64,000 nucleotides of DNA from an uncultured bacterium (GTDB taxonomy: Bacteria > Cyanobacteriota > Vampirovibrionia > Gastranaerophilales > Gastranaerophilaceae): assembly GCA_902462155.1 (NCBI GenBank), contig CABQAQ010000001.1, positions 124,001 through 188,000 on the forward strand, in the 5' to 3' direction. A program made the translations under genes and the position numbers. The notes under the pieces are model-generated. The model saw nothing but the letters and a program-made list of their open reading frames with translations, made no database searches and had not been told where the DNA came from. Below, in pieces: positions 1 to 8,219 of the stretch; the first letter of the stretch is position 1, and every line of letters begins with the position of its first letter.

Positions 1-442
1 TTTTATCATCATTTGATTTAAAGTTAAAAACACGAGAAGATTCATCCAGATAAGAGATATTAAGTTCTAAAAAATTAAAAGGAAGTTTTATATCAGAGAA
101 CTCGTACCATTCAATAAAAGTAAGAGCATTAATAGAAGTATACTCATACAATTCAGAGATTATAGATAAGACACCTTCTTTTTCTAATCTGTAAAGATCG
201 AAATGATAAACAGGGATATCACCTGATTTATATTCATTTAAGATAACGAAGCTAGGGCTTGTAACTTTTTCTTTAACATGAAGATACTCGCAGACATATT
301 TAGAGAAAGTAGTTTTACCGGCACCGATATCTCCGTTTAAACAAACAACAGTTCCATTATTATTTTTAACAACATTTGCAAAACGTTTAGCTAATAATTT
401 AGTGTCATCTAAGTTTTTGGCTGTATAAGAAAATTGCTCCAT
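1..442 (-). CDS. tsaE: tRNA threonylcarbamoyladenosine biosynthesis ATPase TsaE (partial, C-terminus off the window)
   Basis: The minus-strand frame opens with an ATG at 442-440 and runs without a stop off the left edge, giving about 147 residues. The start reads MEQFSYTAKNLDDTKLLAKR. A P-loop follows at about residues 37-47 (GDIGAGKTTF), then TSPSF and YHFDLYRL, the characteristic signature of the TsaE/YjeE family. TsaE is the ATPase that works with TsaB and TsaD to make the t6A37 modification on ANN-decoding tRNAs in the cytoplasm. The ORF is divergent from rplI with a gap of about 138 nt. The only oddity is truncation by the window boundary. Confidence 0.93.
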   Translation of the reverse strand, partial: MEQFSYTAKNLDDTKLLAKRFANVVKNNNGTVVCLNGDIGAGKTTFSKYVCEYLHVKEKVTSPSFVILNEYKSGDIPVYHFDLYRLEKEGVLSIISELYEYTSINALTFIEWYEFSDIKLPFNFLELNISYLDESSRVFNFKSNDDK

Positions 443-580
443 AACTAAATTATGATATAGAAAATAGACTAATTATACAATGCAAATTCATAAAAATTTA
501 CACTGATGAAAAAGGGATGACTTTTTTTTATGTTTCTTTTAAAATATGAATAAACTTTAATATAAAAGGAGAATAAACAT

Positions 581-1069
581 ATGAAATTAATATTAAAAAG
601 AGAAGTTCAAAATTTAGGCGAACCTGGAGAAATAGTTAATGTAAAAGATGGTTATGCCAGAAACTTTTTATTACCACAGAATTTAGCTGAAATAGCTACA
701 AAAGGTGCATTAGAAAATAGAGAAAAATCTATTGAGAGAATAAAGGCGAAACAACAAAAGTTACACGAGGAAGCTGTTAAGTTAGCAGAAAGATTTTATG
801 AAATAGAAAAACTTCAATTAGCAGCAAAAGCCGGAGAAAGTGGTAAATTATTTGGTACTATCACTACAAAAAGATTAGCAGAAGAAATTAAATCTAACTT
901 TGATATTGAAATAGATAAGAAAAGTATTACAGTAGATTCTCCTATTAATCACGTTGGGGAATATAAACTACTTATAAAAATAACATCAAAGGTTAAAGCA
1001 GAACTACCTGTAGAGGTTATAGCATCTGAGGTATTAAAGGACAAATTTGAAGAAGAGCCTGCTGAATAG
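581..1069 (+). CDS. rplI: 50S ribosomal protein L9 (bL9)
   Basis: This 162-residue protein has the bL9 N-terminal domain signature: MKLILKREVQNLGEPGEIVN, then VKDGYARNFLLPQNLA. The long connecting helix (residues about 45-80, Lys/Glu rich) and the C-terminal domain with GKLFGTITTKRLAE follow. bL9 binds 23S rRNA domain V near the L1 stalk. The length is close to normal (about 150), with a short acidic tail. The start is supported by AAAGGAG about 7 nt upstream of the ATG. A strong intrinsic terminator directly follows, so it is probably monocistronic or the last gene of its unit. Confidence 0.97.
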   Translation: MKLILKREVQNLGEPGEIVNVKDGYARNFLLPQNLAEIATKGALENREKSIERIKAKQQKLHEEAVKLAERFYEIEKLQLAAKAGESGKLFGTITTKRLAEEIKSNFDIEIDKKSITVDSPINHVGEYKLLIKITSKVKAELPVEVIASEVLKDKFEEEPAE

Positions 1070-1095
1070 TATTGATTTTATTTATATTAAGATAC

Positions 1096-1135
1096 AAAAG
1101 AATACAATGGAGATTTTCCATTGTATTCTTTTTTG
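1096..1135 (+). terminator. Intrinsic terminator after rplI
   Basis: A perfect 16-bp inverted repeat (1096-1111 with 1117-1132) has a 5-nt loop and ends in T residues, 26 nt after the rplI stop codon. Confidence 0.9.
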
Positions 1136-1427
1136 CATATACTAATGTTAAGCTTTTGTAATATATTATATCTTGCTTATTTTATATCTAATATATATAT
1201 CAAAATATAGAAACAAAAAGACTAATCCTGAAACCCCTATAAATACGAGGTTTTACTGAATATAATGCTTGAAAATTTACTAAAATTATGTAACAGAATG
1301 TAACAAAAATAAAAAATATTTAAATTTTATATATTTTTTGTCGTTATATAGTATATAAGGCAAATATGCAAAATAAAAAGTTTTATAGTGGTTTATAGTT
1401 AAGAGAAAAAAGAAGGGAGATTCTATT
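1136..1427. other. AT-rich intergenic region upstream of the four-paralog cluster
   Basis: No ORF with a ribosome-binding site was seen on either strand. The last 100 bases hold a TATA-rich stretch (TATATAGTATATAAGG near 1345-1360) that is probably the promoter of the first paralog. Similar TATA(A/G)TATATAA sequence recurs upstream of the third paralog near 2676. Confidence 0.5.
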
Positions 1428-1877
1428 ATGGCATTAGGTTATTCAGGAGTAGTTACACAAGCAAGAACACAACAAACTGCATTAATTACCGAACAACGTA
1501 AACTTAGAATGGAGGATAATCAGGATAAAAGAGAAACAAATACAGAAATAAAAAAGAGACAAGATGCTATAACTAAGGCTCAATCATTTAAAAATAAGAC
1601 TGGAAAAATTTCCGATTACGCTGCATTCTTTGGTCCGGCAGCTGCTCTATTGGGTGAAACAGTTGAGGCGCTTTGCCAATCAGGTGCTGATTCAACAATC
1701 GCTAAGTTGGAAAGTAAAGTTAAGACTTTACAGGATAATTTGACAGAGAGATCTACAACCAGACAGACTCGTTTAGATGAAATAGATTTAGAAATAACAG
1801 CTTGTCAAGAACAAATTAAAGACGCTAAAAAACAAGGTGAAGAAGCAACTAAAGAAATGTTCGGAGCTAATGGATAG
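1428..1877 (+). CDS. Small helical paralog-family protein, member 1
   Basis: 149 residues, function not recognised. It opens MALGYSGVVTQARTQQTAL and has a Lys/Glu/Gln-rich, heptad-like composition. A hydrophobic patch lies near residues 65-85 (YAAFFGPAAALLGETVEAL). The C-terminus, RLDEIDLEITACQEQIKDAK followed by KEMFGANG, is almost identical to member 2. There is no signal peptide or membrane segment. The ribosome-binding site AAGGGAGAT lies about 8 nt before the ATG. Conserved first and last helices around a variable centre recall filament-forming or specially exported helical proteins such as flagellin-like subunits, but this is inference only. It is the first of four tandem paralogs. Confidence 0.8.
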   Translation: MALGYSGVVTQARTQQTALITEQRKLRMEDNQDKRETNTEIKKRQDAITKAQSFKNKTGKISDYAAFFGPAAALLGETVEALCQSGADSTIAKLESKVKTLQDNLTERSTTRQTRLDEIDLEITACQEQIKDAKKQGEEATKEMFGANG

Positions 1878-1905
1878 TAAGTCAAATGTTTTAAGTTAAG
1901 AGTTT

Positions 1906-1944
1906 TATGATAAAAGATTATTATTGTAATAATCTTTTATCATA
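1906..1944 (+). promoter_or_regulatory. Perfect 18-bp hairpin between paralogs 1 and 2
   Basis: TATGATAAAAGATTATTA (1906-1923) pairs perfectly with 1927-1944 around a 3-nt loop. It lies directly before the AAAGGAG of paralog 2 (1946-1952) and has no T-tract after it. A classical terminator is therefore doubtful. It could be an attenuator, an mRNA-stabilising or processing hairpin, or a protein site. Confidence 0.75.
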
Positions 1945-1962
1945 GAAAGGAGATATAAGTTT

Positions 1963-2454
1963 ATGGCTATGGGATATTCAGGGGTTATTTTACAATCAAG
2001 AATACAACAGTCGGCTTTAATTAGTGAGCAGCGCCAAACAAGAATGGAAGATAATCAAGATAAGAGAGTTATTAATACTCAAATTAAAGATTTACAATCA
2101 CGAATAGCAACTTTTACAAATCAAAAATTAGAAGTTGAAAATGATGTGAGTTTGAGAAAGAATATTTTAAAAAATTCTAAAACAGAAAGAAAATTTATTC
2201 AGAATGTTTTTTGTTGGCTAGCTCCAAATTCTAGTTATGCAAAAAATCAGGCTCAATTATACTTAGATAGTGAAATATCTAAATTGGAAAATGACATTAA
2301 ACAGGAACAGGATAATTTAACAGAAAGATCTTCAAACAGACAAACTCGTTTAGATGAAATAGATTTGGAAATAACAGCTTGTCAAGAACAGATTAAAGAT
2401 GCTAAAAAACAAGGTGAAGAATCAACTAAAGAAATGTTCGGAGCTAACGGATAA
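1963..2454 (+). CDS. Small helical paralog-family protein, member 2
   Basis: 163 residues and the closest relative of member 1. The N-terminus is MAMGYSGVILQSRIQQSALI, and the block RMEDNQDKR is identical in both. The final residues from DNLTERS onward (RQTRLDEIDLEITACQEQ, then KEMFGANG) match almost residue for residue. The middle (residues about 45-105) is unrelated to member 1 and has a Lys-rich coiled-coil character with FIQNVFCWLAPNSSYAK. The ribosome-binding site AAAGGAGAT is well placed. A terminator hairpin follows at 2477. The pattern suggests duplication followed by divergence of the central segment. Function unknown; no signal peptide or transmembrane helix. Confidence 0.8.
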   Translation: MAMGYSGVILQSRIQQSALISEQRQTRMEDNQDKRVINTQIKDLQSRIATFTNQKLEVENDVSLRKNILKNSKTERKFIQNVFCWLAPNSSYAKNQAQLYLDSEISKLENDIKQEQDNLTERSSNRQTRLDEIDLEITACQEQIKDAKKQGEESTKEMFGANG

Positions 2455-2476
2455 TAGCTTTGCATGTCTATTAAAT

Positions 2477-2509
2477 AAAAAAGAGGTAATGATCATTACC
2501 TCTTTTTTT
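2477..2509 (+). terminator. Intrinsic terminator after paralog 2
   Basis: AAAAAAGAGGTAATGA pairs with TCATTACCTCTTTTTT, a 32-nt perfect palindrome centred on TGATCA and ending in seven T residues. Confidence 0.9.
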
Positions 2510-2708
2510 GTTAAAACTTTACCTAATTCAATATTAAACTTCGGATACAAAATCTTGTTAGAAATTATAACTAAAAATTAATCTTTTCGAGGTGAAATTT
2601 TAAATTTAGATAAATGTAACAATATTTTAATAATTGTATATAAAATGTCAAGTTTTTTGATTTAAATACGTTATATAATATATAAAGTTTATAGAAAAGA
2701 GGGTTTGT

Positions 2709-3155
2709 ATGTCAGCATTTTTATCAGTAATTACAAGTGCAAGGATGGAAAAAGCTCAATGTATTAAGCAAAAAAGGCATATACAGAGTGAGCAAATGCA
2801 AATACAAAGAAAATTACATGATTCAAATATAATGAAGATGTTTCATAATATACAATTTGGTAAGAATTTAAGTGAGGCTGAGCTTGAACAACTTGATATT
2901 AAAACTACAGAGCCGATAAATTTTATTGGTTATGAAGGATGTGAGGAATACGTAGAAAAAAGTCAAGAACAGCTACAAAAAGAGGCAGAGAATAAATTAA
3001 ATGAGATGATTTCTAACTATCAAATGCAAGATGCAATTGATCAATCTGAAATAGATGCTTTAGATCTGGAAATAACAGCTTGTGATGAACAGATAAAAGA
3101 TGCTAAACAGCAAGCACAAGAGGCAACTAGAGAAATGTATGGAAGTGGTAAGTAA
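2709..3155 (+). CDS. Small helical paralog-family protein, member 3
   Basis: 148 residues. The N-terminus (MSAFLSVITSARMEKAQCIK) is a diverged form of the opening of members 1 and 2. The C-terminus keeps the family signature: DALDLEITACDEQIKDAK, then AQEATREMYGSGK. The middle carries a segment shared with member 4 (MKMFHNIQFGKNLSEAELEQ, compare GRMINILNYGLEFSDEDMEK), so members 3 and 4 form a second subfamily. Ribosome-binding site AGAGGG. The upstream TATATAATATATAAAG suggests its own promoter. No signal peptide or transmembrane helix. Function unknown. Confidence 0.78.
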   Translation: MSAFLSVITSARMEKAQCIKQKRHIQSEQMQIQRKLHDSNIMKMFHNIQFGKNLSEAELEQLDIKTTEPINFIGYEGCEEYVEKSQEQLQKEAENKLNEMISNYQMQDAIDQSEIDALDLEITACDEQIKDAKQQAQEATREMYGSGK

Positions 3156-3182
3156 TTTAAATCAAATATTTTGTAATGAATC

Positions 3183-3215
3183 AAAGAAAAGATTATTTTT
3201 AGTCTTTTCTTTTTA
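3183..3215 (+). terminator. Intrinsic terminator after paralog 3
   Basis: AAAGAAAAGA (3183-3192) pairs with TCTTTTCTTT (3203-3212), with T-rich sequence continuing to 3214. Confidence 0.8.
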
Positions 3216-3318
3216 TATTAATTAATGTAAAAAAAACTTATAGATTATTAAATTTTGGCAATAAAAATTTTATATAATTTTTATATAATTATGGGTATTT
3301 TAAGAGGAAGTTTTAATT

Positions 3319-3750
3319 ATGGCATCAGGATATTTATTATTAATTCAAACAAAGAGAATAGAAGAAACAGCATTGAAAATTGAGCGTCGAAATATTCAAA
3401 ATAATCAAATGAAATTACATACAAAAATGCATAATCCATTTATTGGACGTATGATTAATATACTTAATTATGGTTTAGAGTTTTCAGACGAAGACATGGA
3501 AAAATTAAAAATTAATCCAACTAAAAAAAATGAAGCAGGGATTGATGAACATAAAACCCAAATTGAGTTACAATCAGAAGTCGAAATGAAGATAGATGAA
3601 TTGATGAAAGAATTACATATGCAAGGTGCTGTCAATCAGTGTGAATTAGATGGTATAGAAATAAGAATACAAGCTTGTGAAGAACAAATTCAAGATGCAA
3701 AAAAAGATATGCAAAACGCCGTAAAAGAAATGTATGCTAGTGGTCGTTAA
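3319..3750 (+). CDS. Small helical paralog-family protein, member 4
   Basis: 143 residues, opening MASGYLLLIQTKRIEETALK. The C-terminus IRIQACEEQIQDAKKDMQ then VKEMYASGR retains the invariant Ala-Cys-x-Glu-Gln-Ile-x-Asp-Ala-Lys core seen in all four paralogs. The central segment resembles member 3. The ribosome-binding site AGAGGAAG precedes the ATG by about 9 nt. It is predicted to be almost wholly helical, with no signal peptide or membrane span. As the last of the tandem set it is closed by a bidirectional terminator. Function unknown; conservation of the single Cys near the C-terminus is the most distinctive feature. Confidence 0.78.
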   Translation: MASGYLLLIQTKRIEETALKIERRNIQNNQMKLHTKMHNPFIGRMINILNYGLEFSDEDMEKLKINPTKKNEAGIDEHKTQIELQSEVEMKIDELMKELHMQGAVNQCELDGIEIRIQACEEQIQDAKKDMQNAVKEMYASGR

Positions 3751-3780
3751 GAATTAAATAATAAAAAAGTCGCAATAAAT

Positions 3781-3808
3781 AAAAAAGAGGGATTATCCCT
3801 CTTTTTTA
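3781..3808. terminator. Bidirectional terminator between paralog 4 and the rpoD side
   Basis: AAAAAAGAGGGA (3781-3792) pairs with TCCCTCTTTTTT (3796-3807) around the loop TTA. Both arms carry A/T tracts, so it can act on both strands. The loop also supplies the stop codon of the minus-strand small ORF. Confidence 0.88.
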
Positions 3809-3954
3809 ACAAATTTTAAAAGATTTCTTTTAGAATTATAATTTCGTTGATTAACTCCAATATATTTAGCTTTAATAGCGATATCAGCTTCAATATAAGA
3901 AGTTTTGGCATTAATATTATCAAATGATTGTAAAAACTGAATTTTTTTATTCAT
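3793..3954 (-). CDS. Possible 53-residue basic small protein
   Basis: This ORF is short: ATG at 3954-3952 (MNKKIQFLQSFDNINAKTSY) to a TAA inside the terminator loop. It has high Lys/Asn/Ile content, and its C-terminal half resembles a short basic helix (KRNLLKFVKKEG). GAGGAAAGG lies about 13 nt upstream, rather far for a ribosome-binding site. It sits 70 nt downstream of rpoD on the same strand and would be its operon tail. I do not recognise a family. It may be a real small protein or a chance frame, since low GC favours neither. Confidence 0.4.
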   Translation of the reverse strand: MNKKIQFLQSFDNINAKTSYIEADIAIKAKYIGVNQRNYNSKRNLLKFVKKEG

Positions 3955-4023
3955 TTCGACTAATAACCTTTCCTCAAAATATATTGAACAATAAAGTCAA
4001 TAAATTTGCAAGAGGATATTAAG

Positions 4024-5127
4024 TTATGTTTCTATATATTCTTTAAGACGTTTACTTCTATTAGGGTGTCTAAGTTTACGAAGAGCTTTAGCTTCAATTT
4101 GTCTAATTCTTTCACGAGTAACGCCAAAAAGTTGTCCAACTTCTTCTAAAGTACGCTGTCTACCATCATCCATACCAAATCTTAATCTAAGGACATCACG
4201 TTCACGAGGGAAAAGACCACTTAACACTTCAGCCAGATCTTCACGTAATAACTCGTGAGCAACAGTTTTAACAGGAGCATCAGCATCTTTATCTTCAATG
4301 AAGTCACCTAATCTTGAGTCTTCTTCTTTGCCTATAGGTGTTTCTAGAGATAAAGGTTCTTGAGCTACTTTTACTATTTCTCTTAGTTTTGAAATAGAAA
4401 TTGACATTTCACTTGCTAATTCTTCTTCGGTTGGTTTTCTGGATAATTCTTGAGCAAGTTTTCGTGTTACTTTTTTAAGCTTATTGATTGTTTCAACCAT
4501 ATGAACAGGGATTCTGATCGTACGAGCTTGATCAGCTATAGCACGAGTGATAGCTTGTCTAATCCACCAAGTTGCATAGGTTGAAAATTTATAACCTCTT
4601 TCGTGATCGAATTTTTCAGCTGCACGAATAAGACCTAAATTACCTTCTTGTATTAAGTCTAAGAATAACATTCCACGACCTACATATTTTTTAGCAATAC
4701 TTACAACTAATCTTAAGTTAGCTTGGACTAACTTCCTTTTGGCTATAGCACCTACATTTCCACCTTTTAGGATTTTTTGTGCTAAATCTATTTCTTCTTC
4801 GGCGTTAAGTAATTTTATTCTACCTATTTCTCTTAAGTACATACGAACAGGGTCATCAATAGATATCCCACGTGGTAATAGCATACTATCATCTACATCA
4901 GATTCTAAATCATCTGTGTCATTATCTGAATCAATAGATATAGCTCCAAAAGTTGATTCCATTACATTTGTTGTATTAATCTTTGAATTACCTAAAATAG
5001 AATCTATATTATCAGTAGCTAAAGAGCTATCATCAGATTCAAAGATATCATCACTTTCTGTAGCATCCATTAATTTGTCTGAATCGACTACGCTTATTAA
5101 TGATTTATCAATTTTTTTTCTGCTCAT
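4024..5127 (-). CDS. rpoD: Primary RNA polymerase sigma-70 factor RpoD/SigA
   Basis: 367 residues. An acidic Asp/Ser-rich N-terminus of about 85 residues is followed by region 1.2 (DDPVRMYLREIGRIKLLNAE), which is very like cyanobacterial SigA. Regions 2.1-2.4 follow, with LRLVVSIAKKYVGRG, DLIQEGNLGLIRAAEKF and YKFSTYATWWIRQAITRAI. Region 3 comes next, then 4.2 with the helix-turn-helix LEEVGQLFGVTRERIRQIE. It is the housekeeping sigma factor. Its ATG abuts the dnaG stop codon directly, so the two are co-transcribed. The compact size and sequence fit group 1 sigma factors. Confidence 0.96.
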   Translation of the reverse strand: MSRKKIDKSLISVVDSDKLMDATESDDIFESDDSSLATDNIDSILGNSKINTTNVMESTFGAISIDSDNDTDDLESDVDDSMLLPRGISIDDPVRMYLREIGRIKLLNAEEEIDLAQKILKGGNVGAIAKRKLVQANLRLVVSIAKKYVGRGMLFLDLIQEGNLGLIRAAEKFDHERGYKFSTYATWWIRQAITRAIADQARTIRIPVHMVETINKLKKVTRKLAQELSRKPTEEELASEMSISISKLREIVKVAQEPLSLETPIGKEEDSRLGDFIEDKDADAPVKTVAHELLREDLAEVLSGLFPRERDVLRLRFGMDDGRQRTLEEVGQLFGVTRERIRQIEAKALRKLRHPNRSKRLKEYIET

Positions 5128-7017
5128 TTAAATATCTCCAGTTTTCATCATTTTTAACATTTTCATTTGATATGCTATTGCATCTTTTTCGTTACTAATG
5201 TTTGAATATTCCTTTTTCATCTGTACTTTAACTTTTTTCAGTTCAAAATCTTTTAATTTTTTAATACTTTCATTAATAACATTTAAAAAATCATTATCAG
5301 ATAATCCTTTAAATTTTTCTGACCAATAAATAAGATCTGTAATCAAATTTTTTTTCTTAATATCCTGTGCATAAATACTATAAAGATTTTCTACCAACTC
5401 ATTTACATTATTTACTTCACAAGATAATTTGTCAATCGTATTTTTAATGTCTATTAAATTTTCATCATAAAAGGTTACGTTTTTCATAATATTTATAAGT
5501 TGTTGGATATTAAGTGTATTACATTCCATTAAACAAATGGACAATAGATTTTTTTGCGTTTTTTCCAGTATATTTGAAGATTTCTTTACAATTTGTGATG
5601 TTTTCTTTTTAAAACTATCTCTGTTTTCATCAATATCTAATAGCTCTTTTTCAAGTGCTGCTTGGTTTATAGATAGTTCTTTACTTATTTTTTCTATATA
5701 TTCACTTCTTACTATTTTATTATTTATTTCTTTTAATATTGGTATTAATTTATTTATTATCTGTAATTTTTCTTGTACAGATAAATTTTCTTTTTTTTCT
5801 TTTAAAATTGAGTTTACTTGATAATCTATTAGTAATGGTGCTGAATCTATATATTTACGATAAGCCTCTACTCCATTTTCTCGGATGAATTCATCCGGAT
5901 CTTTACCTTCTAAAGGCGAGATTACTCTTATTTCACAGGCATATTTATCTTGGTTATAATCTGTACTTGTGTTTAAAGCTTTAAAGCTTTGCTCATATTG
6001 TTTAATTTCTCCTAAACCGGACAGTGTTTCTTTTATAATTATAGATCCTCTGTTTGCAGCTTTTTGACCCGCTGTATCGGTATCAAAGGAAAGGTATATT
6101 CTTCTTGAGGCACAGTATTTTGAAATAAGTTTTATATGATCTAATGTTAGTGAAGTACCACAAGAGGCTACACAATTTTTTATTCCATTAGCTTGAGTTG
6201 AAATTACATCAAAATATCCTTCCATTATTATTACTTTATCTTCTGTTTTTATACTGTTCTTTGCTTGGTAAATTCCATATAAAATTTTGCTTTTGTTGTA
6301 AACTATAGTATCCGGAGAATTTAAATACTTAGGATTCTGGTTCTCCTCAATAGCTCTAGCTCCAAATGCTATAATTTCTCCTGATTCGTTATATATAGGA
6401 ATCATAATTCTATTTCTGAATCTATCAATAAAACCTGGTTTGTTCTCTTTTTTTATTATTAATCCTGCTGCCTCTAAAATTTCATCAGAATACTTGCTCT
6501 TATCAATTTCATTCTGTAAACCTTGATAATCATTTAAAGAAAATCCCAGATTATATTCTTGAATAATATCTTGATTAATTCCTCTTTTAATAAGATAGTC
6601 AAGTGCTTTTTTACCTTCAGGATTATCTGATAAATTTTTAGAATAGATCTTAGATGCTGTACTTAAAGCTTTTACTATAATATTTTTTTTATCAGTTAAA
6701 TCTTTTGAGCCGGAAAAATTATTAGGTAACTCAATACCAAATTTTTGAGCGTATTCTTTAATAACCTCAGAAAAAGAAAGACCTTGTGTTTTCATAATGA
6801 ATGAAAATACATCTCCACCTTCTCCACATCCAAAACACTTATAAATTTGCTTTTGAGGATTTACAGAAAATGATGGGGTCTTCTCGTTATGAAAAGGGCA
6901 TAATCCCCAATAATTAGATCCATTTTTTTTTAGTACAACAGAATTCTGTACTATATCTACAATATCTAGTTTATCTTTTATTTGGTTTACTATGTCTGTG
7001 TAATTAGAATTTTGCAT
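5128..7017 (-). CDS. dnaG: DNA primase DnaG
   Basis: 629 residues. The N-terminal CHC2 zinc-binding domain has CPFH (about residues 41-44) and CFGC (about 62-65). The central TOPRIM domain contains EGYFDVI and the metal-binding FDTDTAGQKAA. A helical C-terminal region of about 200 residues matches the helicase-binding domain. It makes RNA primers for lagging-strand synthesis. The length is typical (about 580-640). It overlaps dgt by 14 nt and abuts rpoD, so dgt-dnaG-rpoD forms one unit, a variant of the widespread macromolecular-synthesis operon (rpsU-dnaG-rpoD) with dgt in first place. Confidence 0.96.
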   Translation of the reverse strand: MQNSNYTDIVNQIKDKLDIVDIVQNSVVLKKNGSNYWGLCPFHNEKTPSFSVNPQKQIYKCFGCGEGGDVFSFIMKTQGLSFSEVIKEYAQKFGIELPNNFSGSKDLTDKKNIIVKALSTASKIYSKNLSDNPEGKKALDYLIKRGINQDIIQEYNLGFSLNDYQGLQNEIDKSKYSDEILEAAGLIIKKENKPGFIDRFRNRIMIPIYNESGEIIAFGARAIEENQNPKYLNSPDTIVYNKSKILYGIYQAKNSIKTEDKVIIMEGYFDVISTQANGIKNCVASCGTSLTLDHIKLISKYCASRRIYLSFDTDTAGQKAANRGSIIIKETLSGLGEIKQYEQSFKALNTSTDYNQDKYACEIRVISPLEGKDPDEFIRENGVEAYRKYIDSAPLLIDYQVNSILKEKKENLSVQEKLQIINKLIPILKEINNKIVRSEYIEKISKELSINQAALEKELLDIDENRDSFKKKTSQIVKKSSNILEKTQKNLLSICLMECNTLNIQQLINIMKNVTFYDENLIDIKNTIDKLSCEVNNVNELVENLYSIYAQDIKKKNLITDLIYWSEKFKGLSDNDFLNVINESIKKLKDFELKKVKVQMKKEYSNISNEKDAIAYQMKMLKMMKTGDI

Positions 7018-8038
7018 AATTACGATCTATTCCTACAAGCTTAAATATTTGCTCATCTGATACTTTCATTTTTAATGATTTAGGTACAAACACTTCATTA
7101 AATTTATTTATGGCATACCTGTCAGTCATACCGGCAATATAGTCACATACGGCTAATTGAATTACATCATCGGATTCTTTTATTCTTGAATTTACAAAGT
7201 TGTAGAAATAATCAAAAAGTAACTGAATTACTCTATCAATTTTATCTTCTTCTTTTTTCGCTGATTCATTTAAATAAACATGTTCAAACATCCAGTTTCT
7301 TAATTTATTAAGGTAATACCAGCATTCTTCTGTCATAGAAACAGAACTTTTATCTGCACTATTATTTATAATATCTTGAATCATAAACGAAAGTCGATTT
7401 GTATTTGTAGAAGAAAAATATTTTTTACAATCCAATGGCAAATTATTTTCTGTAATAATACCTGCTAAGATAGCATCTTGAATATCGTGATTTATATAAG
7501 CTATTTTATCAGCTAATTGAACTACTTGACCTTCTAAAGTAATAGGTTTACATCCCCAGCTATGAGTAAGTATTCCATCGGTTACTTCTTTTGTAAGATT
7601 TAAATTTTCAAGAATATTTACAACTCTTAGACTTTGGATATTATGTTTAAATCCATTTTGCATTATATCATTTAAGGCACGTTCACCGGAATGTCCAAAA
7701 GGAGTGTGTCCAATATCGTGGCCTAAAGATATTGCTTCTGTTAAGTCCTCATTAAGATCCAAAGCTCTTGATAGAGTTCTTGCTATTTGAGATACTTCTA
7801 GAGTATGTGTCATTCTTGTTCTGTAGTGATCATTGTCCGGTGAAAAAAATACTTGTGTTTTATGTTTTAATCGTCTAAAGGCTTTAGAATGAATAATTCT
7901 ATCTCGATCTCTTTGAAAGTCTGTTCGTATATTACATTTTTCTTCTGGTTTTGTTCGACCATTTGTAAATCTACTTTTTGTTGCAAATTGGCTTAATGTA
8001 GTAATTTCTTTCTGTTCTATTTTTTCTCTTATATTCAT
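7004..8038 (-). CDS. dgt: Deoxyguanosinetriphosphate triphosphohydrolase-like protein (HD domain)
   Basis: 344 residues. The sequence has RIIHSKAFRRLKHKTQVF near residue 50, then RTRMTHTLEVSQIARTL. The HD metal-binding pair follows in SLGHDIGHTPFGHSGE, and a downstream Asp lies in QLADKIAYINHDIQDA. These are the hallmarks of the dNTPase/dGTPase family, which cleaves dNTPs to nucleoside plus tripolyphosphate. It is first in the dgt-dnaG-rpoD unit, which couples dNTP pool control with replication priming. The start is the ATG at 8038, only about 23 nt from the inferred transcription start. The short form (about 340 residues) is typical of the type 2 family. Confidence 0.92.
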   Translation of the reverse strand: MNIREKIEQKEITTLSQFATKSRFTNGRTKPEEKCNIRTDFQRDRDRIIHSKAFRRLKHKTQVFFSPDNDHYRTRMTHTLEVSQIARTLSRALDLNEDLTEAISLGHDIGHTPFGHSGERALNDIMQNGFKHNIQSLRVVNILENLNLTKEVTDGILTHSWGCKPITLEGQVVQLADKIAYINHDIQDAILAGIITENNLPLDCKKYFSSTNTNRLSFMIQDIINNSADKSSVSMTEECWYYLNKLRNWMFEHVYLNESAKKEEDKIDRVIQLLFDYFYNFVNSRIKESDDVIQLAVCDYIAGMTDRYAINKFNEVFVPKSLKMKVSDEQIFKLVGIDRNYAKF

Positions 8039-8067
8039 ATGTGCTAATATTCCTAATTTTAACTTAT

Positions 8068-8096
8068 ATTATAGCAAATAAAAATATTATAATAAC
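8068..8096 (-). promoter_or_regulatory. Promoter of the dgt-dnaG-rpoD operon
   Basis: Minus strand: an extended -10 element TGCTATAAT (hexamer at 8068-8073), with a weak GTTATT 17 nt further upstream (8091-8096). The predicted transcription start leaves a leader of about 23 nt before the dgt ATG. Confidence 0.6.
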
Positions 8097-8154
8097 ATTA
8101 TATTACACATAGGTATAATTTTTTAAGAAATTATACATTAATTAAAAGGTGTAC

Positions 8155-8183
8155 TTGATATTAAATTTGCTTTCAGCTATTAT
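8155..8183 (+). promoter_or_regulatory. Promoter of rpmB
   Basis: TTGATA (8155-8160), a 17-nt spacer and TATTAT (8178-8183) lie about 37 nt before the rpmB start. This is close to the sigma-70 consensus. Confidence 0.65.
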
Positions 8184-8219
8184 TTAATAAGTAAAATAAT
8201 AAATGGAAGGCTAACAATT

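Noticed and set aside
2399..2581. 60-codon plus-strand ORF overlapping the end of paralog 2
   Set aside because: It runs out of frame through the terminator and has no ribosome-binding site; judged a chance frame.
4739..5131. 130-codon plus-strand ORF opposite rpoD
   Set aside because: It is an antisense shadow of the conserved rpoD N-terminus, low-complexity Ser/Ile-rich, with no ribosome-binding site.
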